Shown piece by piece: positions 40,426 to 52,721 of a stretch of DNA of 64,000 nt. The notes under the pieces are model-generated. The model made no database searches. It saw only the letters and a list, made by a program, of their open reading frames with translations, and was not told where the DNA came from. The DNA is taken from positions 59,919,478 through 59,983,477 of the forward strand of contig OZ026517.1 in assembly GCA_964019695.1 (NCBI GenBank). The letters run 5' to 3'. The stretch's first letter is position 1. Every line of letters starts with the position of its first letter. The DNA is from Loripinus fragilis. Lineage: Eukaryota > Mollusca > Bivalvia > Lucinida > Lucinidae. The position numbers were made by a program, and so were the translations under genes.

Positions 40426-41909
40426 TTAAATTTAATATAGTATTTACAATAAAAACCGGTGGGGTGTAAAAGCCCCACACGGCCGGTACCTTTAGCATGC
40501 ATATACAATGATTGAAACCCTTAAAAAAGACCTATGAAAAGACTTTATACATCGAAATATGAAAGATAAAAAATTTTATAGAGAAGTAATTGAAAAAGAC
40601 CTAGATAGAAATTATTTAAAATATCTTGCAAGGAAAGAAAAGGAAAGGATAGATATGACTTTTATGGCAGATTGAATCCCTTAATATGCACTATGGCGGC
40701 ATATATTCAACAATAGATAAATTGCATTGCGTTTTCACAAACCTAAACCTTAAAAGGTACCGTGTGTTAGTATTTGAGATTACTTGACCACATACTAAAT
40801 ATTTTATACATTTGTATTTATGTTTTGCCAGTCTATTAGGTAAAAAAAGAAAAAATCTTAGGAAAAAATGTTCTGCCTTTCCATGTGTCCCTGGTCATGA
40901 CACGAGCGTTGTGCACCTCATGCACAAGGCTAGAGCCAGTGACCAAGTTCACATTTCAACCTGGGTCAGCCTTTAGTATGGGATATATGTAGAATCTTTT
41001 CATATAATGTGGTATAAGCATAATATATACAACAACGGACATTGATCACAGAGGGCAAATGGGAGAGTTGGACTTGGGTCGCTCACTATTCTGGGCGAAA
41101 GACAAGAACCACTCACACATCCAAGAGACGAGGGCTCGGGTTCCCTCCCCACTTGGGCGTGGGAGTATTAAAAGGATATCCATATTTATTAACCTAATTG
41201 TGTTGTGCAGGTATAATTCAAAATTATCTTAGTCTGTAGTCAAGTAAGAGCTCTACATATATAGTTAGTACAATACAATGAATATTCACAAATGAAATGA
41301 CAATTCTTTACTGTTCAAACAGCAACTGCAGTCTGAAAATAGAAAGACTAGTTTAAAACATGTACAAGGTTATTTTCCATAATATAAACAAAATGACAAT
41401 ATAAATTGTAAGTACCAGAGGAGATAATGGCTAAATTATCCGTAGTTTGGACTGAGATGAGTTCTGACATATTGTCAGGTCTGACCTCTGTCCAAAATAC
41501 TAGTAATTCTCATAAGTAGATGATTAAAGTCACGATTTAAGTTAATCTGTGTTAACATATGCCTCTTTCCCATACAAGCATATAGTCTTTTCTTTGGAAC
41601 AAAAACAAACAGTGCAGATCCAGATTAGCCACTACATAACGCAGCATCCAATCAGGCTCTCCACTGTTTGCTTATATAATGTTATATTAATTTTGGATGA
41701 AAAGAAAAATCTAAGAATGGGTAATGGACAATCTATTTGGCTTGAAGGGGTAAAAAGAATAACAAATTTTAAAGTGAACAATAAACGAAATGAAAGGTGT
41801 ATTTGCTTTGTTTAATAGGCTGTGGACGAAAGAAACCAGTGCAAACCAGGAGGAGACGTTAGCTAGGTCCACATCTCATCTAGTCTGTACTGCTTGCAAT
41901 ATTTATAAG
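40426..41909 (-). other. 3'UTR of Tx1-like unit P
   Basis: Non-coding, ~1.48 kb. The terminal ATGAAAAACAAAAA is missing about 18 bp here compared with N and R. Hairpin GTGGGG/CCCCAC at about 40460-40480; a GATCAGG-type hairpin repeat near 41445-41500; the empty F target site at 41663-41674. Confidence 0.75.
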
Positions 41910-44900
41910 TTATTGATTTTCTATCATTGTTTTTTGGAAATATTTTCTTATATCCAAAATGGGGTCAAAACTTATTGTATCAGAAACAATTTCAATGCTG
42001 CAAAATCCTGAAGAAACCCAAGTATCAAAAAAGTCGTCCGCCATCAATCTTTCCTTATCAACCAGAATTCTAAATTTGATTTTATTTAAAAATTTTGAAA
42101 CCACACCCAAACTAGTTATTGTTTTTAATTCGTGTTTAGCTAAATTTCTATTTGTCCAAATGATATGCCTGGACTCTGTAAGAAGAATTAATGCTACTTG
42201 TTTTTTGAATTTTGGAAGTTGAGGCAATACAAAATATCTAAAAGTTTTTTCTGAAAGTGAAATTTTGTTTTGGCTAAGCTTCTTTAACATAAACAATACA
42301 ATTTTATTTAGGGGTAAGAAGACATTACATTCCAAAAACAGGTGAGTAACAGTTTCTATTTTATCACATAAGGGGCAAGTCTTAATTTTTGAAATATGTT
42401 TATGGTAAAGATAATAATTAACATATATAACATCATGAGTTAATTTCCAAAATGTATTACGGACATCAGGGTCAATATATGGCAAACTAATACTTTTCCA
42501 AATAGGCTTAAAATCTATATATGGGCACAATTTTTCTATTTTTGGCTGTATGCAAATGTCTTGTAATAATGTTTTGTATATGTGTTTCTTGTGAAATGAG
42601 TTAAAATCAATGTCTTCATTTGTATGTGTGAAATTGTCAAAAATTGATAAACATGTTTTGTAAAATATAGGAATGTATTCACTATGGGGAACGCTGTTAC
42701 TAGCAAAGGCTGGGTTAAACTTTCTAAGTTGCAAACCTATCCAATATTTAGCAAAGAAGGTCAAGTTAGCGTTATGGTTATTTATAACTTCTGCAAATGA
42801 TTTAAGTATATCGAATGGCACTTAAGTTTCACACATGGAACATTCAATCCTCCTTGATTAAAATCTAGATATAAGGTTTTTCTGGCCACAGGTTCAAATG
42901 TAGAGCTCCAAATAAATCTAAAGAATCGTCTTTCAAAAAGTGTGAGATAGTGAGAAGGAATTGGGTTACAAGTAGCATAATACAATATTTTACTAAGACA
43001 CAGAGAATTCAAAACTGTTGATTTCCCTTTAAAAGAAAGTTTCATTGAAGTCCAAAGGTTAAGGGTTTTATCAATTTTCACATATATTTTCGACCATATA
43101 TCATTACTGAAACCTGATCCAAAAAAGTAACCAAGAATTTTATGATGGTCAATCCAACTGATGCCAAAAGGGTGATCAGATCTTGTTTTCCATTTACCAA
43201 GGTACATCCGTTTCGATTTTTCATAATTGATTTTCGCTCCAGATATTTGTCCAAACAGTTTGACCCAGTGTAAGTATTTTCGAATAGAGGAGTCAGTGGT
43301 CAAAAAAGCAGTACTATCATCTGCAAACAAACTTAGTTTCACCTGAGAAGTTGTACCTGGCATGTTGATACCTTTGATATCATCCAAGTTTCTAATCTTA
43401 TGCGCAAAAGGTTCAAAACAAATGACATATAGGGGCATAGATAGGGAACAACCCTGCCGAACGCCTCTCTTAATTGGAAAAGCCTGAGATATGTGATTAT
43501 TTACAATGACTGAAGAAGAAATATCATTATATAGAAGCTTGACCCATTTTATAAAGTTACTATTAAATCCAAACGCTGTCAAAGCATCAAACATATATGA
43601 CCTAGATACTCTATCAAAAGCTTTTTCTTGGTCCAAACAAATAAACGAAGCTGCCAAGTTTTTCTGATCAACGTAATCTACAATGTTCCGTATCAAATGA
43701 AGGTTATCAAAAATTGATCGTCCTTTCACAGAGCAAGTTTGATCTATGCCAATGATTTTTGGTAGCACTTTCCCAAGTCGAACTGTAATTATTTTCGAAA
43801 TGATTTTGTAATCAATATTCAAAAGTGAGATGGGCCTATAGCATTTCATTTCTTCTGACCTAGTTTCATCTTTGCAAATCAAAGTAATATATGACAATTT
43901 CTGAGTTTCAGATAATTCTCCAGTTTCATAAGCTAAATTTATAATTTTACAAAGAACATCACCAAATAGATGAAAGAATTTCAAATAGAAGGCGTTTGTT
44001 AGACCGTCACTACCAGGAGATTTATTGGGCTTCATTTCTTTAAGGGCATGTAAAATTTCATCTTTTTCTATTTTCTTTTCCAGGAAGAGATTATCGGAGT
44101 GGTCAATCTTGGGCAAATCATCAAAGAAAAGGGAGTTTAAAGATGAGTCAACAGGTTCTTCACTATACAGAGTTTCATAAAAGGATCTAAAGCAGGTAAG
44201 TATGTCTTTTGAGTTATTATATGTGTTTGTGTTGTGTTGTATTGTTTTTATTGTTTTGTTTTTGCTTAGTGTTGCTTCTTTTTGAAAAAAATATGCACTA
44301 GGTTTTTCATTTTCTTGTATAGATTGAGTTTTGCTACGGATCATTGAACCTCTTAGAATGTTATCTTCTATTTCTTTTACTCTAAGTTTGATGTCATTGA
44401 ATATATGTAGGTCAGATGTAGATTCTAAATCAAGTGTTGAATATTGCTTTTTAAGTTTTTTAAATTCACCAAATTGTTCCTTGTTTTTTGATTTGCTGTA
44501 GTCAATGCAAAATATTTTTATTTGATATTTCATATGATCCCACCATTTCAAAGTTATTTCCTTAGTTTCAGAAATGAATTTCCAAAATTTTTCAAAATAA
44601 TTTAAGAAGTTGATGTCATCCAATAACTGATCATTGAATTTCCAATAGGATTCACCAATGTCTATTCCAGAGTTTGCAGTCAAAGTCATTTTGATAAAAC
44701 TATGGTCCGAACATACACAAGGTATAGTGTCAAAAGTATTGATTGAGTTACACATATATTTTGAAATATAAAATCTGTCGATCCTAGTGCCAATCATATC
44801 ATAGTTTGGTTTATCATTCCCAGTTGCAACATTTGATCTAGTCCAAGTTACAGATTTCTTATTAGGGTTTATGTGTCGAAAGCAGTCTGTTAAATCAAAT

Positions 44901-45424
44901 TTATCAACAATAGTTTTAAAAGTTTTAGAGCCAATGGTACCTTTCTGTAGATTGCCACCAAGTTTGTCCAAGTTTGGATCCAATATAAAATTAAAATCAC
45001 CGCCAATGATAACATTTTTTGCTCCAGTTATGTGCTGTGAGAAAGAGTTCAGAAATTCAAATCGTTCAGCAGATTCACTTGGAAAGTATGCATTAACAAT
45101 TCTGAAGTTTTCAAACCCATCAGTGGTAAAGTCTAAATGGATTACTCTACCATAAAAATCTGAGTGAAATTTTTCAATCTGGATGTTATCTTTAATAAGA
45201 AGTATTGCAACACCACAAGAATCACTTCTGCCAAAGTTCCATATGATTTTATTTTCCAATTCTAAAGTTTTTTCAATAGATTTTGCCAAACGTAAGTTAT
45301 CAACAAAAGTTTCTTGCATTAATAATATATCAATATTGTTCTGTTCTATAAACTGTTTTATCAATCTGTGTTTATAGTTGGATCTAAACCCATTTATATT
45401 AATGCTTGAAATATTCAAATCCAT
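41910..45424 (-). pseudogene. ORF2 (APE endonuclease + reverse transcriptase) of unit P, one frameshift
   Basis: Tx1/L1-like pol of about 1170 codons. The canonical start is MDLNISSININGF at 45424 (an in-frame ATG at 45466 adds 14 residues). APE motifs near the N-terminus: QETFVD, GGDFNFILDPN, TWTRS, CSDHSF. RT: KSPGSDGLTN, CYRPISLLN, CLDQEKAFDR, RRG-type KRGVRQGCSLSMP, FADD in place of the commoner YADD. C-terminal finger CPLCDKIETVTHLFLEC. No RNase H. A 1-bp deletion near 42785 (compare R) ends the main frame at 42782; the rest continues at 42821-41910. The start overlaps the ORFX stop by 10 nt. Nearly functional, so recently active. Confidence 0.93.
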
Positions 45425-47190
45425 TGTACTGATTGATATTGTATGCCAAGCATATATAAAAGACAAAGTTTCAAACTACAGCACAATAAGGGATACGAAT
45501 AAACAGTCAGATAATAGAGCATATGGAAGTTGTAACAATATGTGATAATAATAATTATAATAATAATAATAATAATAATAATAATTATTGTGTTTGTGGA
45601 CAGTATAAGTGGTAGTATTGCATGTATAGATGGTGATGCAAGTAGTTGTTGTTGGATTATCATATTTTCAAACAATATTGGATCCAGATCAGCTCCACAA
45701 AAATGTTGAGTCTGATCTGAGTCCAAACCATTTGTAAATGTTGTCGGCATAAAAAATATGAGCACGATGAAAATTATTTGTTGGAAAAGTAATAGTGTTG
45801 ACCGTGATAAGGGCCAATGTATATATATGGGATTTGTAGGTTTGTGCATATATAGGTGAAGATGATGATGATAATAATGATGATAATATATATACATGTA
45901 TATACAATATGATTGAGGGTTTGTGGTGGAAGTGTCAGGAAAGTGTCCATTGAAAATCATCCAGCTAAGCAAGATCAACATAAGATGAATAATAAGGTAA
46001 ATACGGTACAGTATAGCACATATTTTTAGTCTTAGTGCTGTACAGATCTGCAAAATATATAGACAGAAGTTTAGAGTCTGTACTGGTAAGAAGGTGTTTT
46101 TAGAAACAGCATTCAATCTTAGATTCATCGCAATATATGAAATTATGGGGAAATATATGCTATGAGTGTATGTTTGCCAAATATAGCATAATCTCCAAGG
46201 TATAAATTTAACAGGACTAAGGTGCATACAAACTAACCAAGGTAGTTGTCGGTATAAAATACTCAGCAGGAACAAGGTAAGTAACATACAGTCGACAAGA
46301 GATTTTTCCAATACTACATATCGTTCAGATTTATCGTCTGCTTTTAGAGCGAATTGAGACGATTTTATACACCAAAAATACGCCCAGGTAAACCAGTAAA
46401 TCGATGAAACAGTGTAGCGCTTAATCAGGCGTTTAGCGAGTGCAGGGTTCAAAATATACATGAGGTGTAAAAATAGTTTATGTAAACCAAAGTGTGGCGT
46501 GATCACGTAGCTACTAAGTGTATATACATGTACTGGTAATGTATCTAAGGTTGTTTGATATGAGGCGTTAAACAGGTACATGTATATCCATCTCAATCTG
46601 TGTGAAAGCAATATAAGAAGTTTATGTCCAAGTATATTGGGTCCCAAACTTATTAGCTCTAAGAAGGACGAAAAACATTTGAGCTTGAGGATAAAGCCAG
46701 TTACACAGGCAAAAAGACTGAAATATAGATAATGAGGGATGAAACATCTCTGCGCATGGTATGAGTTGAGAAAAACTTTGTAATAGGGAGTGGTTGGAGT
46801 TTGTTTAACTAGATATGGTGACGGGAGCATTAGGGACATTAGATTTTTATAAGACGGGAGCATTTGGGACATGGAATGGCTATGAGAATATATATGGTTG
46901 TGTAATGTGGGATAATGGCTATAGGAACCAAAATCAGTACGGGGTGGAGCTATATTGGGATTGAAAATGGTATATATGGAAAAATAAATAACACAATACA
47001 TAATACATATATTTAAACAGGCAAAAGCATGTATGAAACAAAGAAATACAAACCAGGCAATCAAAAACATTGAGATTGCCGTATAACCATTGATCTTTCT
47101 CACAGTCGGGGGCCATTTCCAGGTCACACATGCCGGACAAGGATTTGCCATTCCATAATCTAAATACTCATAATCGGTCAGTCGGTCCAT
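45415..47190 (-). CDS. ORFX: unrecognised multi-membrane-segment protein between ORF1 and ORF2 (unit P)
   Basis: 591 residues in one open frame, beginning 7 nt after the ORF1 stop and ending (TGA 45417-45415) inside the ORF2 start region. Short polar N-terminus with NPCPACVTWKW (Cys18, Cys21), then a strong membrane segment (about 38-60, AISMFLIAWFVFLCF) and several more across the protein. Blocks shared with R and M: RLRWIYMYL, QFALKAD, VQTLNFCLYILQICTALR, CIYMYIYYHHYYHHH. The C-terminal part reads through one hairpin repeat (LDSDQTQHFCGADLDP) and a poly-Ile run from (AAT)n. I recognise no family. The strand is poor in G, which favours long hydrophobic frames, so coding status rests on position and conserved blocks. 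Confidence 0.6.
   Translation of the reverse strand: MDRLTDYEYLDYGMANPCPACVTWKWPPTVRKINGYTAISMFLIAWFVFLCFIHAFACLNICIMYCVIYFSIYTIFNPNIAPPRTDFGSYSHYPTLHNHIYSHSHSMSQMLPSYKNLMSLMLPSPYLVKQTPTTPYYKVFLNSYHAQRCFIPHYLYFSLFACVTGFILKLKCFSSFLELISLGPNILGHKLLILLSHRLRWIYMYLFNASYQTTLDTLPVHVYTLSSYVITPHFGLHKLFLHLMYILNPALAKRLIKRYTVSSIYWFTWAYFWCIKSSQFALKADDKSERYVVLEKSLVDCMLLTLFLLSILYRQLPWLVCMHLSPVKFIPWRLCYIWQTYTHSIYFPIISYIAMNLRLNAVSKNTFLPVQTLNFCLYILQICTALRLKICAILYRIYLIIHLMLILLSWMIFNGHFPDTSTTNPQSYCIYMYIYYHHYYHHHLHLYMHKPTNPIYIHWPLSRSTLLLFQQIIFIVLIFFMPTTFTNGLDSDQTQHFCGADLDPILFENMIIQQQLLASPSIHAILPLILSTNTIIIIIIIIIIIIIIITYCYNFHMLYYLTVYSYPLLCCSLKLCLLYMLGIQYQSVQWI
45545..45592. repeat. (AAT)n microsatellite inside ORFX of unit P
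   Basis: Near-perfect trinucleotide repeat read as poly-Ile on the minus strand. The same repeat is present three times in unit R (59491-59527, 59619-59652, 59766-59800). Confidence 0.8.
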
Positions 47191-47197
47191 TTTGAAA

Positions 47198-48193
47198 TTA
47201 CATATTTTTATTGAGTACTCTGGAGCTAGCCATTAAAAATTCATAATGATTGGTATGATCCAGAGAAGGTGGAGGGGGGACCTCAGACTGGGACGCTCTC
47301 GCCGTCTTATTTGGCGTAAACCAGCCGTCATCAGTCTCAGATTCCCTCTCCCTCTTCGAACTGGGCTGTTCCATTTCAATAGAATCAGTCAGCTGTTCCT
47401 GCGACCCCCTGCCAACAGCACCAACCTCCCCAGATCCCACAGCTGTGGGTGCTGGTGTGCTATCTGGGTTCGGAATATCGTTCCCAGAACGCACATCAGG
47501 CTGAGGAGGGGGGGCATCAGGCCGGGTCACAGCAACAGCCGGGATGCTTCTAGTATGTAGAACTTGTGCATAATTTAGTCTTCCCGGACATCGAGATCTA
47601 ATATGACCAGTGCAGTTACAACGAAGACAATAGGGTGGCCGGCCAGGTATGGTCAACAAGATACTCTGGCCAGAGTTAAAATTAACTAGATGGGGGATAA
47701 TGTGCTTTCTAAACTCATCTGTTTTGAGTTTAACCTCCCTGCTTCCATTGAATGTAGTGATCTTAGCATGGGCTGTCTTCATCATCCTTATATCCAACAC
47801 TTCACCATATTTGGAGAACAGCTCATACAATATACTGCTATCGTAGTAAATGGGGAGCCAGTGTACACGAACAGTGACCACTTGCTCTGCCATTTTCATT
47901 ATGTCATATATCATATTCCCTGCCTTCAAGCTGGCTGTCTCAATAAATGGTTGGATTGAATCGTCATACTTGAGCAGAATGGAGAAAGAGTTATCTGTAG
48001 GGCTTACCTTGAATATGCCCTCTATTTCAGCTGTTGGTACTCCAACCTGTTCTATAGCATCCAGTAATTCGCCATAGCTAGCTCCTCTTCCGCTCTCCCT
48101 GGGGACAAGCCTCACAGTCCGCTCCATCTTATCAACGTTGATGTATTCAGTCTCCTGACAATCAAACTTAATAACAGGTTCCATCCTTGACAA
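47198..48193 (-). CDS. ORF1 (CCHC gag) of unit P
   Basis: Intact, 331 residues (MSRMEPVIKFDCQETEYINVD; MEPV is an alternative start). Blocks: GASYGELLDAIEQVGVPTAEI, IFKVSPTDNSFSILL, VTVRVHWLPIYYDS, RKHIIPHLVNFNSGQS, zinc knuckle CLRCNCTGHIRSRC (CX2CX4HX4C), then a Pro/Gly-rich linker and the tail SSKRERESETDDGWF-TPNKTARAS. The central part (about 60-190) is probably RRM-like, as in Tx1-type ORF1 proteins; this is inference. It would coat the element RNA. ORFX starts 7 nt after its stop (TAA at 47200-47198). Confidence 0.93.
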   Translation of the reverse strand: MSRMEPVIKFDCQETEYINVDKMERTVRLVPRESGRGASYGELLDAIEQVGVPTAEIEGIFKVSPTDNSFSILLKYDDSIQPFIETASLKAGNMIYDIMKMAEQVVTVRVHWLPIYYDSSILYELFSKYGEVLDIRMMKTAHAKITTFNGSREVKLKTDEFRKHIIPHLVNFNSGQSILLTIPGRPPYCLRCNCTGHIRSRCPGRLNYAQVLHTRSIPAVAVTRPDAPPPQPDVRSGNDIPNPDSTPAPTAVGSGEVGAVGRGSQEQLTDSIEMEQPSSKRERESETDDGWFTPNKTARASQSEVPPPPSLDHTNHYEFLMASSRVLNKNM

Positions 48194-48242
48194 TTTAAAG
48201 TACTAACAACCGTTAGATAATACACCAAGAGGAAACACAAAG

Positions 48243-48849
48243 GTTTCCTCTGTACCAGGTAAGTATGCTTGGACAGCGAAGGCCGTGCCTCTTAAAGCAC
48301 AAGGATCTCAATTCAAAGTGGTGTGGCGCCACCAGCTCCCAGCGCACGCTTCCACACGGCTCCCTCGCGCAGCTGCACGCCATGCACGTGCTCCACGCCA
48401 TGCACGTGCTCCACGAGCCTCTCCTCCAAGCAGCACGAACGAAATCCCACCTGCAGCTCGCACAATATAAAGGAGGCGCACATTCAGCCTGAAAAACAAG
48501 GACATAAGCGATTAAGCACACAGGCAACGTCGCACATACGTTTCTGACATTCATCGTTTACATTGAGAAAGGGCGACAACTCTCCCTTTCAGCAGCTGCA
48601 ACTGCAAATGCTACCTACTAGCCCACATTCAACCTGCCTGTCGTGGCGTGATCTGATCTGCGCGAATTTCGGGATTCCTTTGGGATTTTGGAAGGGTTTC
48701 TGTTCTGCAATGTCTTTGTTACAGGGGTTAGCGCGTACGCAGACCCCCACACTAATAAATTGCGTACCCGAGTTGTCCACATTTGGGACAATCGCAGCCG
48801 TCAGCCCAACCGAAGTGCAATGGAAGGGCCTCCTGCTGGAGGAACCGCC
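48243..48849 (-). promoter_or_regulatory. 5'UTR module of unit P
   Basis: Nearly identical to the module in O and Q although the ORF1 next to it is very different. TATAAAGG (+ strand) at 48466-48473, E-box pair near 48385-48410, CAG|GTAAGT near 48256-48264. The seam to ORF1 carries GAGGAAAC/GTTTCCTC arms around a 6-nt loop (48229-48250). Confidence 0.75.
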
Positions 48850-50135
48850 TTTTTTGTTTTTCATAAATTTTAATTAAATATTTACAATAAAAACCGGTGG
48901 GCTGTAGGGCCCCACACGGCCGGTACCTTTAGCATGCAAATACAATAATTGAGTCCCTTAAAAAGGCTATGAAAAAACTTTATACATCGAAATATGAAAG
49001 ATAAAAACTACATTTAAAGAGAAAATTAATTGTAAAAAGACCTAGATAGAGAAATTATTTGAAATACTGCAAGGAAAGAAATAGAAAGGATAGTTATAAC
49101 TTTATTTGCAGATTGAATCCCTTAATATGCACTATGACGGCATATATTTAACAAATGATAGATTGAATTGCGGTTTTACAAACCTAGCCTTAAAAGGTAC
49201 CGTTTATTAGTAATTGAGAAGACTTGACAACAGATATATTTTATTATTTGCTATTTGAGATTTTGACAGTCCAAAAAAAGGAGAAAAACAACTCTTTCAG
49301 AAAAAATGTTCTGTCTTTACATACATACAAAGTCATGACATGAGCGTTGCGGAGCTCATATACAAGTCTCATGCCATTGACTCTGCAGATATACAAAACT
49401 GGGAAAGGCTTGAAATGATCAATATAAAGGAAAATAATATAATGTTAGATTAAGCATGGTATAACAGACGACAATCGACTAAGATCACAAGGACAATGGG
49501 GAAAATGGTCTGGGGTCGCTCACAAAGGGAGTAAAGACAAGAAACTGCTCACACACCCAAATGACGAAGGATCGGGTTCCCTCCCCACTTGGGTGCGGGA
49601 GCATACATTAATATTCTGTTATCATTTTATCATATATTAAAGTCAAAATATGGTAACGGATGCATTTTCTAGAATATTTTCATACACTGTAGTCAAGTCA
49701 GAGCTCTACATATATGATTAGTATTATACAAGAAATATGCAAAATACAGAAATGACAAATCTTTATACATTCAGACAGCAGCAGCAGTCTGAAAAAGAAA
49801 AACTATATTAATACATGTACATGGTTTTATAATCAGTGTGACTGGGTATCAGAATGTCATACAGTTTACACTGTTTGGATTATTAATGGGAAGTTTTAGG
49901 GCATATACGGTTTGTGGGGGAAGGAAAAATGTATTAGTCTAGAAAGTACGGTGTGTGAGGAATATATAACAGGCAGAGAAAGCATGGGTTGTGGATTATT
50001 GGGAGGGGTCAAAAACAATATATGGATAGACTCATAGGGGTATGTATGGTATATTATAAGAGTTATAAGGGTATGTAATAAGAAATGAAAAGAAAACAAA
50101 AGAAAGGAATAATCAGTTTTAGAGCATGTACAGGG
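48850..50135 (-). other. 3'UTR-like region of gag-only unit Q
   Basis: Almost identical to 34881-36160 in unit O (offset about 13.97 kb). One change alters the hairpin arm (GTGGGC for GTGGGG near 48900). No gene. Confidence 0.7.
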
Positions 50136-51115
50136 GCATCAGAAATGTCAAACATTTTAGACCCAGATCAGACCCGACTTAAGTCGGGCCTGATCCTAGT
50201 CTGAAATGTTTGCAATAAAATTCCAAGTGAAATTGAAAACATTGCTTAAGGGTATGCTTTTTATTAGTTATGGGAGGTTTTAGGGCATATACGGTATGTA
50301 TGGGGATGGGAGATGGGTATTAAGTTAGAAAGCAGGGTGTGGGAGGAATACATAAAAGGCCATGAATGCATGGGTTGTGGATTAGTGGGAGGGGTTAAAA
50401 AGGATATTGATATACTATGCTTGTGAGGGTATGTATGGTAAGATATATAAGAGCTATAAGGGTATGAAGTAAGAAATTAAAAGAAAATATGAAAAGGATA
50501 AATTATTTTAGTGCATGTATAATCTTATTTAAAAAAGCATGACTGCGACTTCAGCAATCAATTAAAACCAGACAAGCTGCCACCAGAATGGGGCAGCTCA
50601 CCAGGGTCTACACTGCTTACTGATATGAAAGTTGAGTATAACTGGGGAAATAATAAGGTATATACGGTAAGAAATTTTATGATGAGTAAGTAGCTGTATT
50701 ATCATAAGGACAAAGCTAGTAAACATATTCAGCAGGTATACGGTAAATGAGTTCACAGGACAAGCGATAAAAATTTTCCAATACTTCATGTATATATGAG
50801 GTAAAAAAGAAATCGTCTGATTTACGCTTCTAAAGCGTACACAATACACCTTGTTTAGGTTGGGTAAAGACTATAAATCGATATACACATGGAAGAGTAT
50901 GATCAGCCAGGTAAAGTTCTCAAAGGTAGGTATATGCACTGAAGCGTATAACGCATAAGTGTACCGTTGCATAGGGACAGGTATATACATGTAAAATAAA
51001 CTAGTCGCGTGATGACATGTATTTATATCTAAACGATAGAGTGCTGAAGGCAAATAAGAGCTGGATTAAAGCAAACAAAAAACACTAGGGGACAGGCGGG
51101 TGAAAACTTGAAACG
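50136..51115 (-). pseudogene. ORFX relics of gag-only unit Q
   Basis: Same broken hydrophobic frames as unit O (51053-50871 and 50849-50598), with single substitutions such as LDINTCHH for LDRNTCHH. Hairpin repeat near 50140-50210. Confidence 0.5.
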
Positions 51116-52515
51116 GTACTTAAACAGAATGTCATACAGTTTAGATCTAGATTAGACCTGACTTAAGTCGAGCCTGATCCTGGTCCAAAAAGTTTGCAAT
51201 AGAAATACATAGGCTGTATTACATATATATAAAAGCAAAATGATATATTTCGAAAAGTGTTGAACAATATGGCTCCAGATCAAGTGTGACACTAGTCAGG
51301 CCTGATCTGGGTCCAAACTGTTTGTATAAAAAATGGGCTCAGGTAAGATGACATGTATGTAGATCGGTAAGTGTTAAAAGGTTCAAGTATCATGGCTCCA
51401 GATAACGTGACATTTCATGACATATGGTATGTATATACAAAGAATATGTGTTATAGGGTGTCAAAACAATATGGCTCCAAACCAGGTGCGACATTTTGTC
51501 AGGCCTGATCTGGGACCAAACGTTTTGTTAAGAATAATCCAGATAAGATGACAAAAGGATGATAAACATGTATATACAAGGAGGTAAGTATCAGGGTAAG
51601 TCAAGACAAAATGGCTCCAGATCAGGTGCGACAATATGTCGAGCCTGATCTGGACCCAGACTGCATAGAGTATGGTCAAGAAAATAACGCTGAACTATTT
51701 AGAGGGACATTGGTTATAATATACAAAGGGGATAGAGTGACTTTAGTAGTCAGCAAATGTACATAGCAGGAAAAAAGGCTAATTTTGTACATGTAACAAA
51801 CGATATCTTTTGACAGTACTATACACAGTGGATTTAGAATGAGCCTAGATAAGAAGACAATGAAATTATAAACATGTATATATACACAATATGGTAAGTA
51901 TTGAAGAAAGCCAAACATTTTGGTTCCAGATCAGGTGTGACATTTTGCCAGACCTGATCTGGTTTCAAACTGTTAGTAAAAGGAGTCGAGGTAATAAACA
52001 TGTATGCATATACAAGATGATAAGTATTTGAGTCATCAATAGGGCTCCAGATCAGGTGTGACATTTTGCCAGACCTGATCTGGGTTCAAACTGTTAGTAA
52101 AAAGAGTCAGATAAGATGAAATGAAGTGATAAACATGTTTGCATATACAAGATGATAAGTATTTGAGTCATCAAACAATATGGATCCAGATCAGGTGTGA
52201 CATTTTGCCAGACCTGATCTGGGTTCAAAACTGTTAGTAAAAAGAGCTAGATAAGAAGACAAAGAGGTGATAAACATGTTTGCATATACAAGATGATAAG
52301 TAATTGAGATCATCAAACAATATGGATCCATATCAGGTGTGACATTTTGCCAGACTTGATCTGGATTCAAACTGTTAATAAAAAAGCCAAATAAGAAGAT
52401 AATGAGGTGAAAAACATGTTTGCAAGATGATAAGTATTTGAGATCATCAAACAATATGGATCCAGATCAGGTGTGACATTTTGCCAGACCTGATCTGGGT
52501 TCAAAATGTTAGTAA
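51116..52515. repeat. Tandem minisatellite of ~50-bp hairpins (unit Q)
   Basis: Duplicate of the array in unit O at an offset of about 13.97 kb, with the same number and order of units and few substitutions. The tandem amplification therefore predates the large duplication. Confidence 0.85.
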
Positions 52516-52721
52516 AAGAGCCACAAAAAAATATATCATACTGTAAATATTTATCTGACAAGACAGGCAATTGAGGCCAATTGCCTTTGGGAAGTACCCA
52601 ATCAGCAGGCTATCTCATGTCGGAAGTCCGGTCCATTTCTGTTATCAACCAGGGCAAATCATTACCAAAATCAAAGTCAGTTCTACAGTCCTAGTTATTG
52701 GGAGTTTAAAAAAAAAGGTTG

